From Streptomyces griseiscabiei (GTDB taxonomy: Bacteria > Actinomycetota > Actinomycetes > Streptomycetales > Streptomycetaceae): a DNA stretch of 64,000 bases. The notes beneath the pieces are model-generated. The model ran no database searches, was not told the origin of the DNA, and was given only the letters and a program-made list of their open reading frames with translations. Every line of letters begins with the position of its first letter. The stretch's first letter is position 1. A program made the translations under genes and the position numbers. Shown piece by piece: positions 8,319 through 17,186 of this stretch. The stretch is from contig NZ_JAGJBZ010000002.1 in NCBI RefSeq assembly GCF_020010925.1, positions 3,472,001 through 3,536,000 of the forward strand. Direction: 5' to 3'.

Positions 8319-8620
8319 TCAGCCGCGACGGAGGGTGTCTGGACGTTCCGGCGGACCTACCTGGATGTGCGCGCGTACCCATCGCTCGGTGTTGCTGACG
8401 TGCAGCAGGGCCGCGGCCACGCCCCGCGATGCCTTCGAGCAGGTGAGAAGTGATTCGTCGCCGGTGGCCGACACGACGGCGCGGTGAAAGGCCGCGTCGT
8501 GGGCGCTGAGCCGCTCGACGTCGCCCTGTGCTTCCCGCATGGCGTCCAGGTGCCGCTTCACCTCCACGAGGCCCTCGTCGGAGATCCGGATGGCGGCCGG
8601 CGCGGTGGTGGCGGGTCCCC
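8319..8620 (-). pseudogene. Remnant of a GntR/FadR-family regulator (FCD domain fragment)
   Basis: On the minus strand a stretch of about 95 residues reads like the C-terminal ligand-binding (FCD) domain of FadR-type GntR regulators: ISDEGLVEVKRHLDAMREA, ERLSAHDAAFHRAVVSATGDESLL. The N-terminal winged helix and the first part of the domain are absent, and the frame opens upstream into unrelated sequence, so the gene appears truncated and decayed. It lies directly upstream of the large NTPase-WD40 gene on the opposite strand, perhaps marking an insertion or deletion boundary. Confidence 0.6.
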
Positions 8621-8810
8621 TGCCATCGGTCTGATCAATCCCGAAGGCACCCTCGGTCGGTAGGCACCCTCGGTCGGTTCGGATTGGGGCGTCGATCGGC
8701 GTGATCAATGCCTCATGCCGGAGCCAGGGGTTGGTTGCGGGGACTCCCATACATAGATTTGCCATGGATTGCAGGCCTTTTTCAGTTGATATTCGAGGGG
8801 GTGCCCGCCG

Positions 8811-11800
8811 GTGGGGCGTCCTGAGGTTCCGGTGGATCCATCGGCTGGTCCGGTGCAGCACCTCGCCCACGATCTGCGGGAACTGCGCAGGTCGGCCGGT
8901 GCGCCGTCGTACCGGTCGATGGCGGAGGCCGCGGGATGTTCCGCGTCGTCTCTGTCCCAGGCGGCGGCGGGGCAGCGCCTGCCCACCCTGGTCGTTCTGC
9001 GAGGGTATGTCCGGGCGTGCGGCGCCGACCCGGCGAAGTGGGAGTCGCGGTGGCGAGCCGCCGAGGCCGCGAGCAGCGTTGCGGCACGCGAGGAGAACGA
9101 GGAGTCGGCGCCGCCGTATCGAGGACTCGCGAGATTCGAACCCGATGACCGGGGAGTGTTCTTCGGGCGGGACGAGCTGGTGGAGGAGCTGCGGGAACTG
9201 GTGTGCAAGCACCGGTTCGCGGTGGTGTTCGGTGCGTCGGGCAGCGGGAAGTCCTCACTGCTGCGGGCCGGACTCATCCCCTGCCTCCAGGAGTCGGCCG
9301 CGAGGACGAGCGGCCCGGCGGTGGTGCGGGTGCTGACACCCGGGGCCAGACCGGCGGAGACATACGGGCGGCTGCTGACCCCTGCGGAGGGGGAGCCGGA
9401 CAGCTGGGTGGTGGTCGACCAGTTCGAGGAGGTGTTCACGCTCTGCCGGGACAGGCAGGAGCGGAAGCGCTTCATCGATCTGTTGCTGACCGCGCGAGAG
9501 CCGGACAGCAAGCTCCGCGTGGTCGTGGCGATGAGGGCGGACTTCTTCGAGCGGTGCACGGAGCACTCGGAGCTGGCGAAGGCGCTCCGAGGGACCGCGT
9601 TGCTGGTGGGACCGATGAACGCGGACGCCCTGCGGGAGGTCGTCGTCAAGCCGGCGGCGGCGGCCGGATTGCTGGTGGAGCGGGAGCTGACCGCACGGAT
9701 GGTCGCGGAGGTCGTCGACCAGCCCGGTGGGCTGCCGATGCTCTCGCACGCCCTGCTGGAGACCTGGCGGCGGCGTCAGGGCCGGGTCCTGACGACGGCC
9801 GCGTACGAAGCCGCGGGCGGTGTGCGCGGCGCGATCGCGGCGACCGCCGAGCGTGTGTTCCACGAGTTCTCCCCGGCCCAGGCCCGCACCGCCCGGCATG
9901 TCCTGCTGCGGCTGGTGGAGCCGGGGGACGGCACCGCCGACACCCGGCGGCCGATGGGGCTGGCGGAGTTCGAGGAGTGGGCCGACCCAGAGGTGCCCGT
10001 GGTGGTGGACAGGCTCGCCCGAGCCCGGCTGCTGACCATGGACGAGGAGCGGGTGGAACTGGCCCACGAGGCCCTCATCACGTGCTGGCCCCGTCTGGCC
10101 GAGTGGATCGAACAGACCCGGGAGCGACTGCGCTGCCACCTGCACCTCATCGGGGCGGCCCGCGCCTGGGAAGAGACCGATCGCGACCCGGGCGCCCTGT
10201 ACCGGGGCATCCGTCTGGCCCGCGCGGAGGCACTCTTCGTCGAGAGCGCTCGCCGGGGGAAGCCGGTCGTGATCACCGACGAACTGACGAAACCGGAGCA
10301 GGAGTTCCTCGCCGCCGCCCTCGACGCCCGCGAAGCGGAAGGACGGGCCGCGACGCGCACCATCCGCAGAGTGAGGCTCATGGCGGGCGCCCTGTCCGCT
10401 GTGCTCGCGGTGGCGCTCCTGCTCGGCCAGATCTCATGGCGGCAGCACCGGGACAACGAACGACAGCGCGCCGACACGGTGGGCCGCCAGGTGGCCCAGA
10501 CCGCCGCCTCCCTGCGCTCTTCCGACCCTCGGACCGCGATGCTGCTCGGCGCCGCCGCCTGGCGCCTCGCGCCGCAGCCCGACACCCGCCGGGCCCTGCT
10601 CGGTGCCCTTGCCCAGCCCGAGCTCGACGCCTTCACCGACTACGCGCCGAGCGAGGGAGTGGAACGGTTCCTCGCCGACTCCGGCCGGACACTGCTCACG
10701 GTCCGGGGACGCGCCTGGCAGACATGGGACGTGCCCGAACACCGCCTCACCGCGTCGGGGCGGCTTCCGGACGGCCAGGTGCTCGCGACCAGTCCGGACG
10801 CCCGGGTCCTCGCCCTGCTCGCCGGGAACGACGTGCGGTTGTGGGACAGGGACACCGGACGCTGGACCGGCGGCTCCAGTTCCTACGACTACCGGTTCAC
10901 CCGGTTCGGCTTCGCCCCCGCCGGTCGCGCGTACCTCGTCGACCGGTTCGACAAGGAACGGGTGCAACTGCGCTCCCTTTCCGACGGCCGGCTGCTGTTC
11001 GAGACAGACAAGGCCGGTTCGGCGGCCGTGAGCACCGACGCCCGCCTGGTGGTGGCCTGCTCTGCCGGGCGCCCGCAGATCTGGGACGTACGAGCACGGC
11101 GCACCCTGCCCGGCGCCTGGCAGCATGACGGCGCCGTCTGCGGCCACAGTCCGACGTTCGTGATCGGCGGCAGACGGGGCGGAGAGCGGCTCGTCACGCT
11201 GTCGGACACCTCGGCCGCGGTCTGGGACATACGGTCCGGCCGCCACGTCGCCTCCCTGGGGGAGCGAGGTGTGCAGCACCCCGCTCTCAGCGGCGACGGC
11301 CGCTTCCTCGCGGCTGTCGCGGGCGAGGAGATCCGCGTGTGGCGGCTGTCGGATCCGGAATCCCCCGTGTTCCGGTACGGCCTTCACCAGGAGGTCGACG
11401 GTGGCCTCGCCTGGGATCCGGATCATCCGGTCCTGCGCTATCCGCAGGGCGACACGGTCCGCTCACTGGACCTGGGGGCGGCCATCACGACCCCATGGCG
11501 GGTCGGTCGCCCCCTGAGCGGAGTGCTCCTCAGCCCCGACGCGCGTACCTTCGTCACCGCCGGCCCGTCCGGCGCCGACTCCTTCGAACTGCGCGACACC
11601 CATGACGGACACCTTCTGCGCACCCTGCCGTCCCCGGTCCGCCCAGGCCCACGGGCGGCGGACAGCCGGGGCCCCTCCGAGGAGGCCCTCCCGCTGATGG
11701 CCTTCAGCCCCGACGGAGACGCCCTTGTCTACGGCGTCGTCGCCGATTCGTCCACCCCCCAACGGCTCGGCGTCTGGGATCTTCGTCGCGGACGACAGCG

Positions 11801-12554
11801 CGGCACCCTCACTCTGCCCGTCTCCGCGTCCTCTCCTGTCTCCCTTGCTCTGGGGCCCCACGGACACACCCTCTATGCCAGTCTCCAGTCGGACACCGGC
11901 GAGATCAGGGACGAGATCTGGGACACCGTACGCCGGCGCAGGACGGCCACGGTCGCCCCGTCGGTCGGCGCCGTCAACGCCCTCCGCCCCGACGGCCGGC
12001 TGGTCGTGGGCGACGGGGGCGTGCTGCGTCTGCCCTCCGCTCGGAGGTCCGCGCAGACGCTGGGCGCGAACACGAACGCCGTCGCCCTCGCCTTCGGCCC
12101 CCCGGGCACCCTGCTCGCGGTGGGCGACAGCACGGGCAGGGTCGCGCTCTGGGACGACACTCTCCGCCACCGGACGGGCCTGCTGGAGATCGTCTTTCCC
12201 ACCCTGGAGGGTGACCTCTTCGCCTCGGAGTCCATCAGCGCCCTCGCCATCAGCCCCGACGGTCGCACCCTGGCCGTCGGCGGCAACGCCGGTGCCCTTC
12301 AGCTCTGGGACCTCAAGACGCGGCAACAACTCGGCGTACCGCTGACCACTCCCGGCGAAAGGATCGACACCCTCGCCTTCAGCACCGACAGCGGCACCCT
12401 CTACGCCGGGAGCGCCCATGCGCCCTTCCAGCGCTACCCCGTCGACACCGACCGCGCCGTCGCCCGGATCTGCGCCCGCGCGGACGGTGCCAACCTCTCC
12501 AGGGCCCAGTGGCGCACGGTCGTCGCGGACACGCCGTACCGCCGCATCTGCTGA
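8811..12554 (+). CDS. HTH / STAND-type NTPase / WD40-repeat protein
   Basis: A 1247-residue multidomain protein from GTG 8811 with GAGGGG ten bases upstream. Residues 15-75 are an XRE-like helix-turn-helix (MAEAAGCSASSLSQAAAG). Residues 100-430 are an nSTAND1-type NTPase: YRGLARFEPDD and FFGRDELVEEL lead, Walker A GASGSGKS at 141-148, Walker B WVVVDQFEEVF around 199-209. One membrane segment lies near 523-541. The rest (about 610-1247) is a WD40-type propeller with recurring LWD/VWD repeats. STAND proteins act as ATP-driven switches triggered by ligand binding to the repeats. Some actinobacterial homologues are placed among biological-conflict systems; others are signalling proteins of unknown input. 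No separate effector domain is visible. Confidence 0.88.
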   Translation: MGRPEVPVDPSAGPVQHLAHDLRELRRSAGAPSYRSMAEAAGCSASSLSQAAAGQRLPTLVVLRGYVRACGADPAKWESRWRAAEAASSVAAREENEESAPPYRGLARFEPDDRGVFFGRDELVEELRELVCKHRFAVVFGASGSGKSSLLRAGLIPCLQESAARTSGPAVVRVLTPGARPAETYGRLLTPAEGEPDSWVVVDQFEEVFTLCRDRQERKRFIDLLLTAREPDSKLRVVVAMRADFFERCTEHSELAKALRGTALLVGPMNADALREVVVKPAAAAGLLVERELTARMVAEVVDQPGGLPMLSHALLETWRRRQGRVLTTAAYEAAGGVRGAIAATAERVFHEFSPAQARTARHVLLRLVEPGDGTADTRRPMGLAEFEEWADPEVPVVVDRLARARLLTMDEERVELAHEALITCWPRLAEWIEQTRERLRCHLHLIGAARAWEETDRDPGALYRGIRLARAEALFVESARRGKPVVITDELTKPEQEFLAAALDAREAEGRAATRTIRRVRLMAGALSAVLAVALLLGQISWRQHRDNERQRADTVGRQVAQTAASLRSSDPRTAMLLGAAAWRLAPQPDTRRALLGALAQPELDAFTDYAPSEGVERFLADSGRTLLTVRGRAWQTWDVPEHRLTASGRLPDGQVLATSPDARVLALLAGNDVRLWDRDTGRWTGGSSSYDYRFTRFGFAPAGRAYLVDRFDKERVQLRSLSDGRLLFETDKAGSAAVSTDARLVVACSAGRPQIWDVRARRTLPGAWQHDGAVCGHSPTFVIGGRRGGERLVTLSDTSAAVWDIRSGRHVASLGERGVQHPALSGDGRFLAAVAGEEIRVWRLSDPESPVFRYGLHQEVDGGLAWDPDHPVLRYPQGDTVRSLDLGAAITTPWRVGRPLSGVLLSPDARTFVTAGPSGADSFELRDTHDGHLLRTLPSPVRPGPRAADSRGPSEEALPLMAFSPDGDALVYGVVADSSTPQRLGVWDLRRGRQRGTLTLPVSASSPVSLALGPHGHTLYASLQSDTGEIRDEIWDTVRRRRTATVAPSVGAVNALRPDGRLVVGDGGVLRLPSARRSAQTLGANTNAVALAFGPPGTLLAVGDSTGRVALWDDTLRHRTGLLEIVFPTLEGDLFASESISALAISPDGRTLAVGGNAGALQLWDLKTRQQLGVPLTTPGERIDTLAFSTDSGTLYAGSAHAPFQRYPVDTDRAVARICARADGANLSRAQWRTVVADTPYRRIC

Positions 12555-12572
12555 GGAGCCGGACCTGGAGGC

Positions 12573-12626
12573 GACGGTGCGGCGGAGGCCGTTCGGTGAG
12601 ATCCCGACAGCCGTGGCCGCACCGTC
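12573..12626. terminator. Inverted repeat between convergent genes, possible bidirectional terminator
   Basis: GACGGTGCGG (12573-12582) pairs perfectly with CCGCACCGTC (12617-12626), enclosing 34 nt that can pair further. It is placed between the NTPase-WD40 stop and the convergent NLP gene stop. The long loop makes its strength uncertain. Confidence 0.4.
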
Positions 12627-12665
12627 ACCCCTCTGTTAGCCAGGTCGTGGACGGTGATCCGGGCG

Positions 12666-13484
12666 TCAGCTCCAGGCGTTGAAGGAGATGTCGGACGGCT
12701 TGGCCTTGTTCAGGGTGTTACGGAAGCGGTCGCCCTTGTCCTGGATCGGGAAGTTGGCCTTGCCCCAGTCCGAGTTCGCCAGCGCGTTCCAGGCCGTCCG
12801 GTTCGTGCCCCACAGGCTGTCGTAGGGCACCAGGCTCGGGCGGTCCCAGTTGTCCGGGCCCCAGGCCTCCGCCTGCTCCCCGACCTTGGCGAAGCGGAAG
12901 GCGTGCGTGCTGCCGCCGTCCTTGTGGTAGACGACCTTGAAGCGCTTGCCCACCCGCTCCACGTCGTTGAACCGCTTGGTCGTGTAGTCCCCGTGGGCGG
13001 AGGTGGACACATAGCTGGGCCACTCGTCGTTGCCGTGGTACCAGACCACGGCGGCCTCCCAGTCGTGCCGGTGTCCGAAGGCGTCGGCGCCGGCGACGAC
13101 CTGGTCCTTCTCGAAGTACAGGGCGTACACGATGCCGCACCAGCCGGTGCCCTTGTCGCACTTGGCCCGCGAATAGGTGTTGGCGTTGCCGAGGTGGCCG
13201 GTCTTGCAGCCGCCCGTGATCGACCCGGAGTTCTTGAGACCGCCGTTGAGGTTGCCGCTCGCGTCGACCGCGGGCGCCGGGTAGCAGCCGTCCGAGTCGT
13301 AGTCGAAGAGCGGCTGGAACATCTCCTGCTTCGGGGCGCCCTGGCCCATGTACGGGAGGGGTTTGATCCCGTCGTCGGCATGGGCACCGCCGGTCAGTCC
13401 GAGGGTCAGCGCGGCGACGCTGCCCGCCACGAGCGCGGTCCTACCGAGGCGGGACATCCGCCTCGTCCTGGTTGTCTGGGGCAT
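12666..13484 (-). CDS. Secreted necrosis-inducing (NLP/NPP1) family protein
   Basis: A 272-residue exported protein. Residues 1-36 are a Sec signal peptide (RRMSRLGRTALVAGSVAALT, cleavage after AHA). The mature part contains the NLP signature heptapeptide GHRHDWE, preceded by YALYFEKDQ, the region that binds a divalent metal and contacts plant sphingolipids in cytolytic NLPs. Several cysteines (DGCYPAP, GGCKTGH, AKCDKGTGWCGIV) could make disulfides. NLPs of oomycetes, fungi and soft-rot bacteria lyse dicot cells, but many saprophytic Streptomyces carry one with unknown role. ATG 13484 has a GGAGAG ribosome site. The promoter region contains a perfect 12-bp palindrome AATCAATTGATT at 13606-13617. 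Confidence 0.92.
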   Translation of the reverse strand: MPQTTRTRRMSRLGRTALVAGSVAALTLGLTGGAHADDGIKPLPYMGQGAPKQEMFQPLFDYDSDGCYPAPAVDASGNLNGGLKNSGSITGGCKTGHLGNANTYSRAKCDKGTGWCGIVYALYFEKDQVVAGADAFGHRHDWEAAVVWYHGNDEWPSYVSTSAHGDYTTKRFNDVERVGKRFKVVYHKDGGSTHAFRFAKVGEQAEAWGPDNWDRPSLVPYDSLWGTNRTAWNALANSDWGKANFPIQDKGDRFRNTLNKAKPSDISFNAWS

Positions 13485-13605
13485 GGGGGTTCTCTCCAGT
13501 TGCTCGGTCCGCCGGGATCCGGCGCTGTCCGTGCCGGGGAATCCGGCGGGGTGAGATCGAGACTGGAGGGCGAAATGTTGATTGAAAGCCCCTGCCCCGG
13601 GGGCT

Positions 13606-13617
13606 AATCAATTGATT
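13606..13617. promoter_or_regulatory. AT-rich palindrome upstream of the NLP gene
   Basis: A perfect 12-bp palindrome AATCAATTGATT, striking in this GC-rich setting, 122 bp upstream of the NLP start; TTGATTGAAA at 13579-13588 echoes one half. It may be an operator for the NLP gene. No regulator can be assigned. Confidence 0.4.
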
Positions 13618-13794
13618 TTCTCTGTGCGGACCTGGTGTTTTCCGGGAGTCCGCCTTCGTTCCCGTGGTGGCGGCCGTCGTTCACCTACTGTTCGCCAAGT
13701 CCGGTCGAGAGGACCGAACCCCCGGCGCGCGGAGACTCGCCGGACCCGGGTCGGTGTCTTCCGCGCAGTTCTTCGGCGCGTGCCGTCGGGACGG

Positions 13795-14718
13795 TCAGGA
13801 ACCCGTGGCGCCACGGATGTGACGGGCCATGAGGGTGTAGACGCTCCGGGCGGTTTCGGCGTCCTTCTGGTCGTACCCGTGATCGGCGTCGGGAACGTCG
13901 TGGTGGTCCACCAGCGCGCCGACGCCGCGCAGCCGCTCGGCGTAGCGGACGCCCTCGTCACGAAGAAGGTCGTACTCCGCGGTGACGACGAGGGCCGGGG
14001 CGATCCCGGTGAGGTCGTCCGTGTCGGACGGATGGGCGGGGGAGATCAGAGGGCCGACGCGGTGTCCCGGATTCGGGACGTACGAGTTGTTGAACACGTC
14101 GCCCATCCACGGTCGCAGCAGTGGTTTGGCGAGGGTGGACCGCTTGTCCCGGATGTCGGTCGCGAGATCGAGGGGAGGGTAGTGCAGGACCTGGAGAGCT
14201 ATGGCGGGCGCGCCCTTCTCCAGGGCCTGACGGGCGACCGCCGCGGCGAGCGCGCCTCCCGCGCTCTGGCCGCCCACCGTCAGTCTGCTGCCGTCCCACC
14301 CGTTCTCGGCTCCGTTCTCGGAGACCCATCGAACGACGTCGTACGCCTGGTGGGGAGGTGCGGGAAACGGGTGCTGCGGAGCCACGGCGTAGTCCACGTT
14401 CACGACCGCCACGCCGGCCTCCGCCGCGAGCAGACGGCACAGCGGGTCGTCGAGCTCGATGGGGGGCAGCACGAAGCCGCCGCCGTGGAAGTTGACGTGG
14501 ACCGGCAGGGGAGCGTCGTGCGGGGGGCGGGGCAGGTACACGACGGCACGGGCGGGGGCGACGGACGTCGGGATGGTCAGCTCGGTGCTGATCCGGGGGT
14601 ATTCGGGGTACCGAGTGTGCAGGTTCTTCGCGGCGTGGCGGTCCGCGAGCAGGCCGTCGAGGACCTGCATCATCCTGGCGGCGGACGAGGCCAGCGTGGG
14701 CCGGGAGAGCAGAGACAT
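13795..14718 (-). CDS. Alpha/beta hydrolase of the hormone-sensitive-lipase family (esterase)
   Basis: A 307-residue esterase of the HSL (bacterial family IV) type. It has the oxyanion-hole motif HGGGF, the nucleophile elbow GQSAGGALAAA, an aspartate region VVTAEYDLLRDEG and a C-terminal DADHGYDQ histidine, so the catalytic triad is complete. Such enzymes hydrolyse short-chain acyl or aryl esters in the cytoplasm. ATG 14718 is preferred; an upstream GTG at 14760 would add 14 residues and neither has a strong ribosome site. It is likely a single-gene unit. Confidence 0.85.
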   Translation of the reverse strand: MSLLSRPTLASSAARMMQVLDGLLADRHAAKNLHTRYPEYPRISTELTIPTSVAPARAVVYLPRPPHDAPLPVHVNFHGGGFVLPPIELDDPLCRLLAAEAGVAVVNVDYAVAPQHPFPAPPHQAYDVVRWVSENGAENGWDGSRLTVGGQSAGGALAAAVARQALEKGAPAIALQVLHYPPLDLATDIRDKRSTLAKPLLRPWMGDVFNNSYVPNPGHRVGPLISPAHPSDTDDLTGIAPALVVTAEYDLLRDEGVRYAERLRGVGALVDHHDVPDADHGYDQKDAETARSVYTLMARHIRGATGS

Positions 14719-14888
14719 GGGGGATCCGTTCAGCTGACTGGGACTCGCGGCGGAATGCACAGGCTAGGCGTTTCCGAACCGGTGGCCACGGGACCATGGA
14801 CCCCAAATCGGTTGTCGTCAGTAGTACCTGAGTACTGCCCCGCCCCCACCGGAAGAACGAGTGTGGTCAGGCGGGGCAGGTGGGGGCG

Positions 14889-15584
14889 TCAGCCAAGGTG
14901 CCGGACCACCGCTTCGGCGACTGCCTTGGCGCTGCTGGGGTTCTGGCCGGTGATGAGGCGGCCGTCCTCGACGACGTGCGGGGCGAACGCTGTCTCAGCG
15001 GTGCCGTAGTGGGCTCCGAGCTCCTTGAGCCGGTCCTCCAGGCTGTACGGGACGGCGTCCGCCCGCTGGGCCAGTTCTTCCTCGCGCCAGGAGAAACCGG
15101 TGACGTTCTTGCCCTTCACCAGGGGCTCACCGTTGCTCAGCGTGACGTCGAGCAGGCCGCATGCTCCGTGGCAGACGGACGAGACGATTCGGCCGGTCTC
15201 GTGAAACCGCGCGATGAGTGTCGCCAGCGTCTGGCTCTGAGGGAAGTCGAACATCACGCCGTGACCGCCGGTGAGGTAGATGGCGTCGTAGTCGTCGACG
15301 CTGACCTGGGCCACGGCGAGGGTGTCCTGGAGCTTGTCCATGAACCGCCGGTCGGCGTACCGCTTGTCGGTGCCCAGGTCGCCGAGGACGTTGTGGGCGA
15401 GGCTCTCCGGGTCGAGTGGCACGGGTCCGCCCTCGATGCTGGCGATGGTGAGTTCGGCTCCGGCCTGCTCCGCGACGTCGTAGAAGTGGGTCAGTTCGCC
15501 GAGCCAGAGACCGGTGCGGTACCCGACCTTCTCGTACTCGCCGACGCTGGTGACGATGACGAGGATGCGGTTCGTACGGGCCAT
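14889..15584 (-). CDS. DJ-1/PfpI-family protein (type 1 glutamine-amidotransferase fold)
   Basis: A 231-residue cytoplasmic protein starting at ATG 15584 with an AGAGGAA ribosome site. The nucleophile elbow SVCHGACGLL holds the conserved cysteine followed by histidine, and YDAIYLTGGHGVMFDF is the preceding conserved strand-loop. Its size and the FSWREEE segment place it near Hsp31/YajL-like glyoxalase III and chaperone proteins that protect against methylglyoxal and oxidative damage. The exact activity cannot be set from sequence. Confidence 0.88.
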   Translation of the reverse strand: MARTNRILVIVTSVGEYEKVGYRTGLWLGELTHFYDVAEQAGAELTIASIEGGPVPLDPESLAHNVLGDLGTDKRYADRRFMDKLQDTLAVAQVSVDDYDAIYLTGGHGVMFDFPQSQTLATLIARFHETGRIVSSVCHGACGLLDVTLSNGEPLVKGKNVTGFSWREEELAQRADAVPYSLEDRLKELGAHYGTAETAFAPHVVEDGRLITGQNPSSAKAVAEAVVRHLG

Positions 15585-15695
15585 GGAGTTCCTCTGTGAA
15601 GTAGGGGTTGGCAATGAGGGGAGGAGGGCCTCTCGGCCGGCACGCTGTTCCCGCGCGGCCGACAGGCCCTGCCCCGATCAGGGTATGCGCGCGGA

Positions 15696-15872
15696 TCAGT
15701 AGTGGCTGCAAGCCGTTCCGCTGCGGTTGCAGTCCCACGGTGCGTCGGCCTGCGCGCTGCCCTTGTCCATCGTCACGGCGCCGATGATGATCCCACCGAC
15801 CGCAGCGGCCACAGCCAGACCAGCGGTGAGCCGCCTGAAGTAGGGGGATCCATCGTTTCGAGAAGAGCTCAT
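15696..15872 (-). CDS. Small single-pass membrane or secreted peptide (58 residues)
   Basis: A 58-residue protein from ATG 15872 with an AAGGAAG ribosome site. After a basic N-terminus (SPYFRRL) there is a hydrophobic segment at about residues 15-36 (TAGLAVAAAVGGIIIGAVTM) and a short extracellular tail ending WDCNRSGTACSHY with two cysteines that could form a disulfide. It could be a membrane-anchored peptide or, if cleaved after AQA, a secreted peptide of about 14 residues. No family was recognised. It lies 111 bp upstream of the DJ-1 gene on the same strand. Confidence 0.65.
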   Translation of the reverse strand: MSSSRNDGSPYFRRLTAGLAVAAAVGGIIIGAVTMDKGSAQADAPWDCNRSGTACSHY

Positions 15873-15978
15873 GGGAACTTCCTTGTCTGACAACGTCGGG
15901 CACAGAGCCCGGAGCACGTGTGTGTGTTCGGGCGCAGCCTCAATGTAGGAGTGGGTTCCAAGGCTCCCCCCGTACCCA

Positions 15979-16040
15979 GGAAGTGAATGGGGAAGCGGCG
16001 ATTGCTACGGAAGTACTACGGCGCCTCGTCCAGAAGATCC
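15979..16040. repeat. Conserved interspersed element, copy A (second copy at 27330-27391)
   Basis: A 62-bp segment beginning GGAAGTGAAT that matches the copy at 27330-27391 at 52 of 62 positions without gaps; weaker similarity continues about 30 bp upstream. It lies in the 344-bp space between the small membrane peptide gene and the SnoaL gene. The rest of that space shows no gene. The nature of the element is unknown. Confidence 0.75.
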
Positions 16041-16216
16041 AAGGCCGCGCTCGCTGACCACGACCCTGGGACCTGGCGAACGCGCGGTGCCTCACCGCAT
16101 GATGGGCGATCCGGTGCTCCGATGTTCCCCGTGGCGACGGTCCCCGATGGCGACGAGGAACGTACGGTCGGACCACCGCCCGCCGCCCGTTCACGCCCAA
16201 CGACACGCGAAAGCAG

Positions 16217-16996
16217 GTGCGCGCCGATGCCTCGGCCGACCCTGTCGCCCTATTCGTGCGTGCCTTGAACGACCGCGACATCCACGACCTCGACCTGGCG
16301 TGGCCCGGCAGCGTGGTGGTCCACGACCCCCGTGAAGGCGAAGTGCGCGGACACCGCCGACTGAGTGGATTCGTGGAGCGCAGCGGCGCCTGGCTGCGCG
16401 AGCACCACGCCACGACCACGGTGGTCGCCACCACGGCCGGCAACGGCCGCGCCGTCGTCGAGTTGCTGGTCCACCTGGACATCGACGGCCGCGAGCTGGA
16501 CTGGCCGATCGCCGTCGTCGCCGAGACCCCCGACGACACCTCGGCCATCTTCCGGACCTACTACAGCCAATGGCCGCTCATCGGTCGGCACCAGGTCAGG
16601 CCGCCGTTGCTCGCCGCGGGTGACGCCCACCCCGCCGATGTCGTCGGCCGCTACCAGGCCGCGCTGGACGCCGGAGACACCGAGGCGATCGTGGGCGCCT
16701 TCACCGCCGACGGCTACTTCCGCGAGCCCAGCGGACCCGGGTTCGTCCACCGCGGCACCGACCGGCTCCGATCCTTCTTCACGATGTTCTTCAGCGCCGG
16801 CGGCGGCATCGGCCTCCAGCACTGCACCGTCACCGACGACGGCACACGCTGCGCCCTGGAGTACAACTGCGTCCGCTGGGGCGAGTCCGACCTGCCGCCC
16901 CAGGCCGGGATCGGCGTCTACGAGCGCGGCCCCGACGGGCTGCTGGCCGCCGCCCGGGTCTACGACGACGTCCAGGCGCCCGTCGAGGATTCCTGA
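16217..16996 (+). CDS. Protein with two SnoaL/NTF2-like domains
   Basis: A 259-residue protein starting at GTG 16217. Residues 5-115 (FVRALNDRDIHDLDLAWPG onwards) and 130-250 (VVGRYQAALDAGDTEAIVG onwards) are two NTF2-like cone-shaped domains of the SnoaL type, which usually bind small hydrophobic molecules or act as polyketide cyclases, isomerases or dehydratases. A tandem pair is less common than single domains. No biosynthetic genes lie next to it, so the ligand is unknown. The ribosome site is weak. Confidence 0.75.
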   Translation: MRADASADPVALFVRALNDRDIHDLDLAWPGSVVVHDPREGEVRGHRRLSGFVERSGAWLREHHATTTVVATTAGNGRAVVELLVHLDIDGRELDWPIAVVAETPDDTSAIFRTYYSQWPLIGRHQVRPPLLAAGDAHPADVVGRYQAALDAGDTEAIVGAFTADGYFREPSGPGFVHRGTDRLRSFFTMFFSAGGGIGLQHCTVTDDGTRCALEYNCVRWGESDLPPQAGIGVYERGPDGLLAAARVYDDVQAPVEDS

Positions 16997-17103
16997 GATC
17001 TCCCTCTGCGCCTTCGACGGGAACGGAGCCAGGATCCCGGCCCGAGGGCTCGACGAGGCTGGTCATCACGCCGTAGCACTCGTCACCCGACAACAGCGGG
17101 GGA

Positions 17104-17140
17104 GAACCGCTCGTGAACCCGCACGGTTCGCGAGCGGTTC
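17104..17140. terminator. Hairpin between convergent SnoaL and GH30 genes
   Basis: A 16-bp stem (17104-17119 against 17125-17140, one G-T pair) with a 5-nt loop, starting GAACCGCTCG and ending CGAGCGGTTC. It sits between the two convergent stop codons and could end transcription from both sides. Confidence 0.7.
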
Positions 17141-17186
17141 GGGCTCCGTGGGCAGGACCGGCCCGGCCCGCCGTGTCCTTCGTCCG

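Noticed and set aside
9203..11128. 641-residue frame within the STAND-WD40 gene
   Set aside because: It is an Arg/Gly/Pro-rich shadow in another frame; the main frame carries Walker motifs and WD repeats.
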